DNA of 43,733 bases from contig DATJNS010000536.1 in assembly GCA_035507915.1 (NCBI GenBank), positions 1 through 43,733 of the forward strand, written 5' to 3'. How positions within the stretch are numbered: position 1 is the stretch's first letter; each line of letters begins with the position of its first letter. Positions 24,056 through 32,963 of this stretch are shown here, piece by piece. The translations under genes were made by a program, and so were the position numbers. The DNA comes from JACQAI01 sp035507915 (GTDB taxonomy: Bacteria; Pseudomonadota; Alphaproteobacteria; Elsterales; Elsteraceae). The notes under the pieces are model-generated. The model was not told the DNA's origin. It did not search any database and worked only from the letters and a program-made list of their open reading frames with translations.

Positions 24056-25084
24056 ATGAAATTCGGCATTTTCGACCACATGGACCAGGGCGTCGGGCCG
24101 CTCGGCGAGCAGTACGAGAGCCGCCTGAAGCTGATCGAAGCCTACGACCGCGCGGGATTCCACGCCTACCACCTCGCCGAACACCACGCGACCCCGCTCG
24201 GCATGGCGCCGTCGCCCAGCGTCTTCCTTGCCGCGGTCGCCCAGCGCACGCGCCGACTGCGGTTCGGCCCGCTGGTCTACACGCTGGGTCTCTACCACCC
24301 GCTACGGGTGGCCGAGGAGATCTGCATGCTCGACCACCTCAGCGGCGGCCGGCTCGAAGTCGGGATCGGGCGCGGCATCTCGGCCTACGAGCTCGGCTAT
24401 TACGGCGTCGATCCCAAAGCGGCGCAGTCGATCTACATCGAAGCTCTCGCGGTGATCCTGCAGGCGCTCGCCGGCGAGAGCGTGACGTTCGATGGCAAGC
24501 ATTTCCAGTTCCGTGATGTCCCCATCGAAATGACCCCGGTGCAGAAACCACACCCACCGCTCTGGTACGGCGTCGCGAGACCGGAAGGCACCGCGTGGCC
24601 CGCGCAGAACCGCGTCAACATCGTGACCAACACGCCCGCCGACAAAGCCCGCGCGATCACCGACAGCTATCGCGAGGCATGGGTCGCCGCCGGCAACGAT
24701 CTCGCGGCGCTGCCGTTGCTGGGCATGAACCGCCACATCGTGATCGCCGACACCGACGAGGCGGCGCTCGCCGCCGCGCGCCGCGCCTACCGGCGCTGGT
24801 ACGCCAGCTTCATGAAGCTGTGGTGGAAGCACGGCACCCGGCCGCCGAATGCGATGTACCCGGAGAGCTTCGACGAGCTGATCGCGGTCGGGCTGGGCGC
24901 CGCGGGCAGCGCGGACACGGTCGGCGAGATCCTGGCGCGCCACGTCGAGCAGTCGGGCATCAACTATCTGTGCTGCCGCTTCGCCTTCGGCGACCTCTCC
25001 GTCGACGAGACGACGCGGTCGCTCGAGCTGTTCGTCGGCAAGGTGATGCCGGCGCTCGCGGGCGCGCGCGTGGCGGCGCAATAG
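24056..25084 (+). CDS. LLM-class flavin-dependent oxidoreductase
   Basis: A 342-residue luciferase-like oxidoreductase. Typical motifs are MKFGIFDHMDQG, AYHLAEHHATPLG, RTRRLRFGPLVYTLGLYHPL, MLDHLSGGRLEVGIGRG, and the C-terminal RFAFGDLSVDETTRSLELF. The His-rich EHHATP segment fits the FMN-using branch. ATG 24056 is preceded by GGAGGA ten bases upstream; an earlier ATG at 24023 lacks family homology. It lies 192 bases before the liv operon, on the same strand, so it could serve the pathway supplied by the transporter, but co-transcription is not shown. Confidence 0.9.
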   Translation: MKFGIFDHMDQGVGPLGEQYESRLKLIEAYDRAGFHAYHLAEHHATPLGMAPSPSVFLAAVAQRTRRLRFGPLVYTLGLYHPLRVAEEICMLDHLSGGRLEVGIGRGISAYELGYYGVDPKAAQSIYIEALAVILQALAGESVTFDGKHFQFRDVPIEMTPVQKPHPPLWYGVARPEGTAWPAQNRVNIVTNTPADKARAITDSYREAWVAAGNDLAALPLLGMNRHIVIADTDEAALAAARRAYRRWYASFMKLWWKHGTRPPNAMYPESFDELIAVGLGAAGSADTVGEILARHVEQSGINYLCCRFAFGDLSVDETTRSLELFVGKVMPALAGARVAAQ

Positions 25085-25276
25085 TGCTCATGAATCAGGC
25101 GGCGGAATAAGGCCGCGCGGCCGGCCGTTTCGCGCGCCGAGGTCGCCGGTTCGTCGCGGCCCGGTCGCTGCGCGGTCGACCCGGCTTCCCTGCCGTGTGC
25201 GAATTCGCTTAGGATCGGCCCGCCGCGAACCGATGGGAGCACGCCGGAGAGCGTACGCGGCCGAGGGAGGTCGAGG

Positions 25277-26039
25277 CTGGAGCCGCTTCTATCCATTCGC
25301 GACGTCGCCGTACGTTTCGGCGGCGTGGTGGCGCTTGACGGCGTTTCGTTCGACGTGATGCCCGGCGAGATCTGTGGCCTGATCGGGCCCAACGGCTCGG
25401 GCAAGACCACGCTCTTCAACTGCATCAGCCGCATCTATCGCTGTGGCCGCGGCGACATCCGCTTCGAGGGCCGCTCGCTGCTCGATCGGCCGCGCCGCGC
25501 GACCGCCGGTCTCGGCATCGGCCGCACCTTCCAGAACCTTGCGCTGTTTCGTCGCATGACGGTCCGAGAGAACGTCCTGGTCGGCCATCACTGCCGAATG
25601 CGCAGCTCATTTTTTGATCACGCCCTGCGCCTGCCCTGGGTGGCGCGCGAGGAGCGCGCCGCGGCGGACGCCGCCGACGATCTGATCGACTTCCTCGATC
25701 TCGGGGCGGTCCAGGACGCCCTGGTCGAGAGCCTGCCGTTCGGCACCCAGAAGCGCGTCGAGCTCGCGCGCGCCCTCGCCGGCACGCCGAAATTCCTCTT
25801 GCTCGACGAGCCGGCCGGCGGCCTCAACCATTCCGAGGTCGACGGGCTGCGCCAGCTGATCGGCACCATCCGCGACCGCTTCCACATGACGGTGCTCCTG
25901 GTCGAGCACCACATGAACCTGGTCATGCGCATCTCGGACCGCGTGGTCGCGCTCGACTTCGGCCGCAAGATCGCCGAGGGCACGCCGGCCGTGGTGCAAG
26001 CGCATGCCGACGTCGCCCGCGCCTATCTCGGAACGGCCC

Positions 26040-26056
<17 letters not shown>
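25277..26056 (+). CDS. livG: Branched-chain amino acid-type ABC transporter ATP-binding protein LivG, CTG start
   Basis: A 259-residue ATPase with Walker A GPNGSGKTT, Q-loop RTFQNLALF, a signature loop (LPFGTQKRVELARALA) and Walker B LLLDEPAGGLNHSE, then the LivG tail. The usual LivG N-terminus (LSIRDVAVRFGGVVALDGVSF) is present, but there is no in-frame ATG. GTG 25325 would remove the first beta strand. CTG 25277 gives M-EPLLSIRDVAVRFGG and has GAGGGAGG six bases upstream, so it is the preferred start. First gene of livGFHMK. A sequencing error changing ATG to CTG remains possible. The substrate may be a branched-chain amino acid, aromatic acid or amide. Confidence 0.88.
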
Positions 26057-26750
<694 letters not shown>

Positions 26751-26761
26751 GGCGCGGCCCC

Positions 26762-27631
26762 GTGGAAAGTCTGCTCCATCAAGTGCTCTCGGGGCTCGCG
26801 ACCGGCGGCATCTACGCCAGCATGGCGCTGGCGCTCGTCATGATCTACCAGGCGACCCATCACATAAACTTCGCGCAAGGCGAGATGGCGATGGCGTCGA
26901 CCTATCTCGCGTGGTCGCTGATCGCCGCCGGGCTGCCCTATTGGCTCGCCTTCATTCTGACCGTCGCGCTGTCGTTCGTGGCCGGCGTGGCGATCGAGCG
27001 CATCCTGCTGAGACCGGTGGCGAACGCGCCGGTGCTGTCGGTCATCATCGTGTTCATCGGGCTGCTGGTGATCTTCAACAGCCTCGCCGGCTGGATCTTC
27101 ACCTATACGATCAAGACGTTCCCGACCCCGTTCTCGTCCGAGCCCCTGCTGGGCGGCCTGATCTCGACGCATGAGGTGGGCGCGACGGCCGTCACCCTGA
27201 CGGTTCTGGCTCTGCTCTATCTGTTCTTCCGCTTTACCCCGCTCGGTCTGGCCATGCGGGCGGCGGCGCAGAATCCCGTGTCGAGCCGGCTCTGCGGAAT
27301 CCGCGTCGGCTGGATGCTCGCGCTCGGCTGGGGCCTCGCCGCCGCGATCGGCGCGGTCGCCGGCATGATGATCGCGCCGATCGTGTTCCTCGATCCCAAC
27401 ATGATGTCGGGCGTGCTGCTCTATGCCTTCGCCGGCGCGCTGATCGGCGGCATCGACAATCCGGTCGGCGCGGTGGTCGGCGGCTTCATCGTGGGCGTGC
27501 TCGAGAACCTCGCGGGCGCCTACGTGATCGGCACCGAGCTCAAGCTCAGCTTCGCGCTGGTCGTCATCGTCGGCGTCCTCGTCGTCAAGCCGTCGGGGCT
27601 GTTTGGGCGCGTCTTGGTGAGCCGGGTGTGA
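26762..27631 (+). CDS. livH: Branched-chain amino acid-type ABC transporter permease LivH
   Basis: A 289-residue permease with about eight membrane segments and the family motifs GLATGGIYASMALALVMIYQ, THHINFAQGEMAM and LGLAMRAAAQNPVSSRLCGI, then a conserved tail (YAFAGALIGGIDNPVGAVVG). The start is GTG at 26762, 11 bases after livF. It is followed by livM with a four-base overlap. It forms the membrane channel with LivM. Confidence 0.93.
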   Translation: MESLLHQVLSGLATGGIYASMALALVMIYQATHHINFAQGEMAMASTYLAWSLIAAGLPYWLAFILTVALSFVAGVAIERILLRPVANAPVLSVIIVFIGLLVIFNSLAGWIFTYTIKTFPTPFSSEPLLGGLISTHEVGATAVTLTVLALLYLFFRFTPLGLAMRAAAQNPVSSRLCGIRVGWMLALGWGLAAAIGAVAGMMIAPIVFLDPNMMSGVLLYAFAGALIGGIDNPVGAVVGGFIVGVLENLAGAYVIGTELKLSFALVVIVGVLVVKPSGLFGRVLVSRV

Positions 27632-28647
27632 ACGAGATGGCGAACACGACGATCGGCCGCAGCGCGCCCGCCACTCTCGCCGCCGCCCCGTGGCGCATCG
27701 TCGCCGGCGTGTTGCTGTTCGCCGGCGCGATCGCGCTGCCGTTCGGCTTGAGCGACTATCAGGCGTTCCAGGTCACCTTGGCGCTGTCCTACGCGATCGC
27801 GGTGCTCGGGCTCAACATGCTGACGGGCTTCAGCGGCCAGATCTCGCTCGGGCACGGCGCCTTCTATGCCATCGGCGCCTACACGACCGCGATCCTGATG
27901 GATCGCTACGACTGGCCCTACTGGGCGACCTTGCCGGTCGCCGGCGCCGACTGCCTCATCATCGGCTTCCTGTTCGGCCTGCCAGCGCTGCGGCTCGAAG
28001 GCCTCTATCTCGCCCTCGCCACCCTGGCGCTCGCCGTGGCGACGCCGCAGCTCCTGAAGGCGAACGCGCTCGAGGACTGGACCGGCGGCGTCCAGGGCAT
28101 CACGATCCTCAAGCCCGATCCGCCGGCGTTCCTGCCCATCGACGCCGACCGATGGCTGTATTTCTTCACCCTGGCGGTTGCCGCGCTCATGTTCCTGCTC
28201 GCCTGGAACATCCTGCGCGGACGCATCGGCCGCGCGCTGCGGGCGATCCGCGACCATGCGCTGGCGGCCGAGGCGATGGGGATCAACCTCGCGACCTACA
28301 AGGCGTGGGTGTTCGGCGTCAGCGCGATGTTCACCGGCGTCGCCGGCGCGCTGAGCGCGATCGCCGTGCAGTTCGTCGGGCCCGACAGCTTCGACGTCTT
28401 CCTGTCGATCCGCCTGCTGACCGGCATGGTGGTCGGCGGGCTGGGCTCGATCACGGGCGCGATCTGGGGTGCGCTCTTCATCGAGTACGTGCCCAACATC
28501 GCCGACCAGATTTCCAAGGCGGCGCCCTGGGCAATCTACGGTATTTTCCTGATCGGCTTCATGTACGCGATGCCGACCGGCGTCGCCGGCGGACTGCGTC
28601 TGCTCGCTCGGCGGCTGATCGGACGACGACCTCCAAGCAACGGATAG
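27628..28647 (+). CDS. livM: Branched-chain amino acid-type ABC transporter permease LivM
   Basis: A 339-residue permease with about nine to ten membrane segments. Motifs: LNMLTGFSGQISLGHGAFYA, LRLEGLYLALATLALAVATP, RAIRDHALAAEAMGINLATY and VGGLGSITGAIWGALFIEYV. GTG 27628 overlaps the livH stop as GTGA, indicating translational coupling; ATG at 27637 is an alternative. It completes the membrane dimer with LivH. Confidence 0.93.
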   Translation: MNEMANTTIGRSAPATLAAAPWRIVAGVLLFAGAIALPFGLSDYQAFQVTLALSYAIAVLGLNMLTGFSGQISLGHGAFYAIGAYTTAILMDRYDWPYWATLPVAGADCLIIGFLFGLPALRLEGLYLALATLALAVATPQLLKANALEDWTGGVQGITILKPDPPAFLPIDADRWLYFFTLAVAALMFLLAWNILRGRIGRALRAIRDHALAAEAMGINLATYKAWVFGVSAMFTGVAGALSAIAVQFVGPDSFDVFLSIRLLTGMVVGGLGSITGAIWGALFIEYVPNIADQISKAAPWAIYGIFLIGFMYAMPTGVAGGLRLLARRLIGRRPPSNG

Positions 28648-28658
28648 GAGAGGGAAAC

Positions 28659-29852
28659 ATGGCGACCAGACGACTTGTCCTGACCACGGCTCTGCTCGGC
28701 GCGCTTGCGGCCGGACCGGCCGTCGCTCAAACGCCGGGCGTGACCGCGACCGAGATCAAGATCGGCCAGACCATGCCCTACAGCGGGCCCGCGTCGGCGT
28801 ACGGCACGATCGGCAAGGTCGAAAGCGCCTTCTTCGCGATGATCAACGACAAGGGCGGCATCAACGGCCGCAAGGTCAACCTGATCTCGCTCGACGACGG
28901 CTACTCGCCGCCCAAGACCGTCGAGCAGATCCGCCGCCTGGTCGAGCAGGACCAGGTGCTGATGATCTTCCAGAGCCTGGGTACGCCGTCCAACACGGCG
29001 ATCCACAAATACATGAACGCCAAGAAGGTGCCGCAGCTGTTCGTCGCCACCGGCGCGACCAAGTGGGGCGATCCCGAGCACTTCCCGTGGACCATGGGCT
29101 GGCAGCCGAGCTACCAGACCGAGTCGCACATCTACGCCAAGTATCTGCTGCAGACCAAGCCCGACGCCAAGATCGGCATCCTTTATCAGAACGACGACTA
29201 CGGCAAAGACTACGTCAAAGGCCTCAAGGACGGGCTCGGCGACAAGGCCGCCAAGATGATCGTGTCGGAGGTGTCCTACGAGGTCACCGATCCGACCATC
29301 GACTCGCAGATCGTCACGCTCAAGGGCTCGGGCGCCGACGTGTTCTTCAACGTCACCACGCCCAAGTTCGCCGCCCAGGCGATCCGCAAGGCATACGACA
29401 TCGACTGGCATCCGTTGCACCTGCTCAACAACGTGTCGAACTCGACGGGCGGCGTGCTCGAGCCGGCCGGACTCGAGCGCTCGGTCGGCCTCGTGTCGGC
29501 CGCCTACTTCAAGGATCCGGCGGATCCCCAATATGCCCAGGAGCCCGGCATGCAGGAGTGGGTCGCCTTCATGAAGAAGTACTATCCCGACGGCAACCTA
29601 GCCGACGGCTTCAACGTGTACGGCTACCTGGTGTCGCAGACGTTGGCCCAGGTGCTGAAGCAGTGCGGCAACGACCTGTCGCGCGAGAACGTCATGCGCC
29701 AGGCGGCCAGCCTCAACATGTCGCTGCCGCTGCTGTTCGACGGAATCAAGATCACGACCAGCCCGACGGACTTCCACCCGATCAAGCAGATGCGGCTGGA
29801 GAAGTTCGACGGCAAGCGCTGGGTGCCGTTCGGCGAGGCGGTCACTGGCTGA
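28659..29852 (+). CDS. livK: Periplasmic substrate-binding protein LivK-like
   Basis: A 397-residue ABC-type solute-binding protein with a signal peptide (LVLTTALLGALAAGPAVAQT) and the peripla_BP_6 fold: TEIKIGQTMPYSGPASAYGT, NDKGGINGRKVNLISLDDGY, SPPKTVEQIRRLVEQDQVLM, and a conserved YGKDYVKGLKDGLG. GGAGAGGG lies just before the ATG. It is the last of five genes and would deliver ligand to LivHM/GF. Ligands in this family include leucine/isoleucine/valine, but also amides and aromatic acids; the pocket residues do not settle it. Confidence 0.92.
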   Translation: MATRRLVLTTALLGALAAGPAVAQTPGVTATEIKIGQTMPYSGPASAYGTIGKVESAFFAMINDKGGINGRKVNLISLDDGYSPPKTVEQIRRLVEQDQVLMIFQSLGTPSNTAIHKYMNAKKVPQLFVATGATKWGDPEHFPWTMGWQPSYQTESHIYAKYLLQTKPDAKIGILYQNDDYGKDYVKGLKDGLGDKAAKMIVSEVSYEVTDPTIDSQIVTLKGSGADVFFNVTTPKFAAQAIRKAYDIDWHPLHLLNNVSNSTGGVLEPAGLERSVGLVSAAYFKDPADPQYAQEPGMQEWVAFMKKYYPDGNLADGFNVYGYLVSQTLAQVLKQCGNDLSRENVMRQAASLNMSLPLLFDGIKITTSPTDFHPIKQMRLEKFDGKRWVPFGEAVTG

Positions 29853-29883
29853 GGCGGCGATCATCCGGACCGCGTGTACGCTC

Positions 29884-30204
29884 GTGGTCGGCGGCGGTCT
29901 CATCGCCGCCGCCGCGGGCGTACGCGCTGCCGAGCCCCACTACGTGACGGTGCATGACCGGCTGATGTGCCGAACGCAGGAGGCGTTGATCGACGGGCTG
30001 CGCATGCTCGACGCCAAGAAGCGCGACGTTCTGCGTGACGTCGACGGCTGCCACTTCAGCATGGACGGCATCCCGGCGATCCTGCTGCAGGACAACATCA
30101 ACCTGATCAAGATCCGGTTGAGCGCGCGCGGCGAGCACGCCGACATGTGGACCGTGCCCGAAGCGATCAAGCCGGTCCGCGCGGAGCCCGACCCCGACGA
30201 GTGA
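29884..30204 (+). CDS. Small putative exported protein of unknown function
   Basis: A 106-residue protein starting at GTG 29884, with a hydrophobic N-terminus (VVGGGLIAAAAGVRAAEP) that may be a signal peptide, and two cysteines (MCRTQ and GCHF). The frame is open further upstream without a better start, so the true beginning is uncertain. It follows livK on the same strand by 31 bases. No domain is recognised (KRDVLRDVDGCHFSMDGIPA). Possibly a periplasmic helper of the preceding operon; that is a guess from position. Confidence 0.55.
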   Translation: MVGGGLIAAAAGVRAAEPHYVTVHDRLMCRTQEALIDGLRMLDAKKRDVLRDVDGCHFSMDGIPAILLQDNINLIKIRLSARGEHADMWTVPEAIKPVRAEPDPDE

Positions 30205-30252
30205 CGACCGCGCCGCCGCCGACCGGCGGCGTGCGGACGTCGCGCGCGGCTG

Positions 30253-31296
30253 CTACGCCGCCTTGCGCGCGGGACGCCGCGGCTTCGCCGCCTTGGCCCG
30301 CGCCGGCACCGCCGTCGCGGTATCGAGAGTCGCGGCCGTCGCGCGCACGAGCTCGCGGAACCACGCAACGTCGGCGCGCTCGCCCAACCGCGTGTGCCAC
30401 AGCGCCGACACCTCGAACGTCGCACAGTCGTGCGGCGGCGCGATCACGGCGAGCGGGTAGATCTTCGTCAGGCGCTCGGCCAGCCGCCGCGGCATCATGG
30501 TGACGAGATCGGTGGTCACGAGAATGCGCGGCACGGCGAGGAAGTGCGGCACCGTGACGTGGTTGCGCCGGCTGAGCCCCTGCTCGGCCAGCGCCTTGTC
30601 GACGCCGCCGCGGTTGCACGCGATGACCCGGCGCTCCAGCCCATGCATGGTCACGAAGCCGTCGATCGCCTCCGACACGTTGCCGGCCAGCGCCACCGAC
30701 AGGTGCGGCAGACGGGCGATCAGATCGAGGGTGAGCGGTCGGTCCGCCGCGGGGTGATCGGCGCGCAGCACCCAGACCATCTCGTCCCGATAGAGGGGCT
30801 CCCGGCCGAACCGCTCGGGAACCCGCCCGAACGAGCCGATCAGCAGATCCATGCGCGCGGCGTCGAGCTCCTCGACGACGTCGATGTCGTCGATCGCCCG
30901 GACCCGGATCTCGGCGTGCGGCGCCGCGGCGCGCAACCCCGGCATCAGATCGGGCAGCAGCACCGCCGAAAAATAGTCGGACGCGCCCACCGTGAAGCAC
31001 CGGTCGGTCGTCTTGGGATCGAACTCGACCGGGATCAGCGCCTGCTCCATGTGATGCAGCGCCTGGCTGAGGCGCGGGCCGATCTCGGCGGCGCGCGCGG
31101 TCGGCTGCATGCCCTCGGCGCCGCGCACGAACAGCTCGTCGCGCAGCATGTAGCGCAGCCGGTTGAGCGCGTGGCTGATCGCCGACTGGGTCAAATGCAG
31201 CCGGGCGCCCGCGCGCGTCACGCTGCGCTCAGCCATCAGGGCGTCGAACACCCGCAGCAGGTTGAGGTCGAGGGAGGAAAAATGAGCCTGGTTCAT
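30253..31296 (-). CDS. LysR family transcriptional regulator (NodD/NahR-like)
   Basis: A 347-residue LysR-type regulator. The N-terminal winged helix (SLDLNLLRVFDALMAERSVT, then AGARLHLTQSAISHALNRLR) binds DNA, and the C-terminal effector domain spans about 95-310 (DRCFTVGASDYFSAVLLPDL). The C-terminus is an Ala/Lys/Arg-rich tail (RAKAAKPRRPARKAA), not typical of the family. ATG 31294-31296 was chosen over 31309-31311 because the domain starts directly after. It is divergent from the small secreted repeat protein at 31408, so it may control it. A LysR-type T-N11-A dyad overlaps its own start, which suggests autoregulation. Confidence 0.92.
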   Translation of the reverse strand: MNQAHFSSLDLNLLRVFDALMAERSVTRAGARLHLTQSAISHALNRLRYMLRDELFVRGAEGMQPTARAAEIGPRLSQALHHMEQALIPVEFDPKTTDRCFTVGASDYFSAVLLPDLMPGLRAAAPHAEIRVRAIDDIDVVEELDAARMDLLIGSFGRVPERFGREPLYRDEMVWVLRADHPAADRPLTLDLIARLPHLSVALAGNVSEAIDGFVTMHGLERRVIACNRGGVDKALAEQGLSRRNHVTVPHFLAVPRILVTTDLVTMMPRRLAERLTKIYPLAVIAPPHDCATFEVSALWHTRLGERADVAWFRELVRATAATLDTATAVPARAKAAKPRRPARKAA

Positions 31297-31299
31297 TTT
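31279..31299. promoter_or_regulatory. LysR-type box (T-N11-A dyad) over the lysR start codon
   Basis: A perfect seven-base inverted repeat, AAAATGA and TCATTTT, separated by seven bases, spans 31279-31299. The inner T at 31283 and A at 31295 are 11 bases apart, as in the LysR consensus. It overlaps the start codon of the LysR gene (31294-31296). Inferred to be its own binding site. A second CATTTAAAT stretch lies near 31315-31324. Confidence 0.5.
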
Positions 31300-31407
31300 A
31301 GCCGTGCACACTCGTCATTTAAATCATAAGCCGCTCCACCCCAGATGGGAAGCCTCGGACGCGCCGGCCAGCCCTGCGCCGGCGCAAGCGGAGAGGGGAA
31401 GATCCAT

Positions 31408-31785
31408 ATGCGCAAGACATTGCTGGCCGCGACCGCGGTGCTGGCGATCGGCCTCGGATGCACGGTCGAGGCGCTCGCCCAGAGCCATCAAGGCGGGTAT
31501 TTGGGCCAGAACCCCGGCGCCAACCAGGTCGCCACCGGAATCGCCGCGCCGACGCGCGGTTCGGGCCAGGGCGGCTATCTCGGCCTCAACCCGGGCGCCA
31601 ACCTGAAGCCGGCCGGCACCGCATCGGGCGACATGCGCAGCTCGCCCGAGGCGTGGTGCGTCAACTCGCCGGAGCCGAGCCGCTGCCGCGCACGAGCGCA
31701 GGCCGAAAACCAGATGTGCGTCGGCAAGGATCCGTCGGCCTACGCGAGCTGCCGCTTCGCGCTCGATCAGATGCACGGGCCGTAG
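31408..31785 (+). CDS. Small secreted protein with QGGYLGxNPGAN repeats
   Basis: A 125-residue protein with a signal peptide (LLAATAVLAIGLGCTVEALAQ). The mature part carries two near-identical motifs, QGGYLGQNPGAN at 28-39 and QGGYLGLNPGAN at 54-65, 26 residues apart, then a C-terminal region with four cysteines (84, 93, 104, 115) that could form two disulfides. The ATG at 31408 has GAGAGGGGA upstream. It is divergent from the LysR gene and is followed by a strong hairpin and a 40-residue membrane protein. No known family recognised; an envelope or extracellular role is likely. Confidence 0.75.
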   Translation: MRKTLLAATAVLAIGLGCTVEALAQSHQGGYLGQNPGANQVATGIAAPTRGSGQGGYLGLNPGANLKPAGTASGDMRSSPEAWCVNSPEPSRCRARAQAENQMCVGKDPSAYASCRFALDQMHGP

Positions 31786-31802
31786 GCCCATCCCCAACCG
31801 AC

Positions 31803-31830
31803 GGGGTCGCGCCGCTTCCGGCGCGCCCCC
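31803..31830 (+). other. Strong intercistronic hairpin
   Basis: GGGG-T-CGCGCCG, loop CTTC, CGGCGCG-C-CCCC forms an 11-pair stem with a single mismatch. It lies between the secreted repeat protein gene and the 40-residue membrane protein gene. There is no following T run, so it may be an RNA-stability or attenuation element rather than a full terminator. Confidence 0.5.
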
Positions 31831-31852
31831 GACCGCCGTCAGGAGCTTTGAC

Positions 31853-31975
31853 ATGTCCCTGCTCGATCCCGACACCACCTACGGTTGGCACCAGGAAAGC
31901 GCGTCATGGCGTGAGATCAAGGTCGCGCTGGCGCTGGCGGCAACCGTCGCGCTGGGCGCCCTCCTGTTGTTCTGA
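31853..31975 (+). CDS. Single-pass membrane microprotein (40 aa)
   Basis: A 40-residue protein: a soluble, acidic/aromatic N-terminus (MSLLDPDTTYGWHQESASWR) and one hydrophobic helix (IKVALALAATVALGALLLF) to the end. The ATG has an excellent AGGAG seven bases upstream and the frame ends in TGA at 31973-31975. It is too short for automated gene calls. It sits downstream of the QGGYLG protein gene. It probably associates with a larger membrane protein; role unknown. Confidence 0.65.
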   Translation: MSLLDPDTTYGWHQESASWREIKVALALAATVALGALLLF

Positions 31976-32097
31976 TCGCGCGCCGCGAATCCATTGATCC
32001 GTGAGCTGCGGCAAGGAGCGCCCGCAGGTCGCCGGCCACGACGAGGCGCTCCGGGCGCCGAACAGCCGGACGGTCTACGTGCCGCAATAGCGTGAGG

Positions 32098-32137
32098 CGC
32101 GTACCGACATCCCCATCCGCGGGGATGTCGGTACGCG
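32098..32137. repeat. Perfect 17-bp inverted repeat, 6-base loop
   Basis: CGCGTACCGACATCCCC (32098-32114) and its exact complement (32121-32137) flank ATCCGC. It is in the 295-base gap between the microprotein and the EthD-like gene, otherwise without a clear gene (a 29-codon GTG frame ends just before it). It could be a terminator stem, an operator or a mobile-element remnant. Confidence 0.85.
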
Positions 32138-32270
32138 GCCCGTCCCAATCGGTTCTTGGCGAAACTCTGCCGTCATCAAGCAAATCTCGGCGCGCACACG
32201 CCAACGGCGTAGCACACCTGCGCGATCGCATCGCTTGACCCGGCGCCACCGCGCGCCCCAGCCTGTCGCG

Positions 32271-32963
32271 ATGCGGATCACCTATTTCGCGACGTTCCAC
32301 GGCGCGGCCGCGCTGACCGAGACCGATCGGGCGCGCGTCGTCGCGCTGGTGCGCGCCACGCCGCGCCTCGCCGAGGCGCGCGTCTACACGCCGGCGCGCG
32401 CGCATGATCCCTACCTCGACGACGGCGCCGCGCCGGCGCTCGCGCTGCAGCTCTATTTCGCCGACATCGCCGATCTCGAGGCAGCGCTGGCGCGCGACGG
32501 TCATCTGCAGGCGCTCGCCGCGCCCGACGCGCTGCCCGGCCTCGCCGGCGCGACGGTCGAGCAGCAGGCGATGCTGGCGCGCGACTTTCCGGTGCCCGAT
32601 GCGCGCCTCCGCACGCCGGCCGGCGGTCTGCCGTGCACCTACCTGGTGCACTACGCCGGCGTCGCCGACGACACCAATCAATGGCTCGCCTACTACATCG
32701 CGCACCACCCGGGCATCATGGCGCGCCTGCCCGACATCCGGCAGATCGAGATCTGCACGCGCATCGACTGGTGCGGCTTCCTGCCCTGGCCGCGCGTCGA
32801 CCACATGCAGCGCAACAAGGTCGTGTTCGACAGCCCGGCGGCGTTGACCGCGGCGCTCAACTCGCCGGTGCGCCACGAGCTGCGGACCGACTACGCGCAG
32901 TTCCCGCCGTTCCGCGGCGACAACCGCCACTACCCGATGGCGACCCTCGCGGTCATGCCATGA
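32271..32963 (+). CDS. EthD-like / dimeric alpha-beta barrel domain protein
   Basis: A 230-residue protein with a probable duplicated EthD-type ferredoxin-like fold. The second half is clearest (QWLAYYIAHHPGIMARLPDI, then RQIEICTRIDW and VVFDSPAALTAALNSPVRHE), with the HHPxxM/LP region typical of the family. The first half (RVYTPARAHDPYLDDGAAPA) has a weaker copy. EthD proteins assist cytochrome P450 or dioxygenase reactions, or act on small ketoacids. ATG 32271 begins the fold. Its 3' end overlaps the converging methyltransferase gene by 11 bases. Confidence 0.7.
   Translation: MRITYFATFHGAAALTETDRARVVALVRATPRLAEARVYTPARAHDPYLDDGAAPALALQLYFADIADLEAALARDGHLQALAAPDALPGLAGATVEQQAMLARDFPVPDARLRTPAGGLPCTYLVHYAGVADDTNQWLAYYIAHHPGIMARLPDIRQIEICTRIDWCGFLPWPRVDHMQRNKVVFDSPAALTAALNSPVRHELRTDYAQFPPFRGDNRHYPMATLAVMP

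Noticed and set aside
25111..25122. Palindrome GGCCGCGCGGCC downstream of the LLM gene
   Set aside because: It lacks a loop and T run and is likely chance in GC-rich DNA.
32001..32090. Small GTG frame of 29 codons before the inverted repeat
   Set aside because: No ribosome-binding site and no homology; it could be a remnant but is not supportable.
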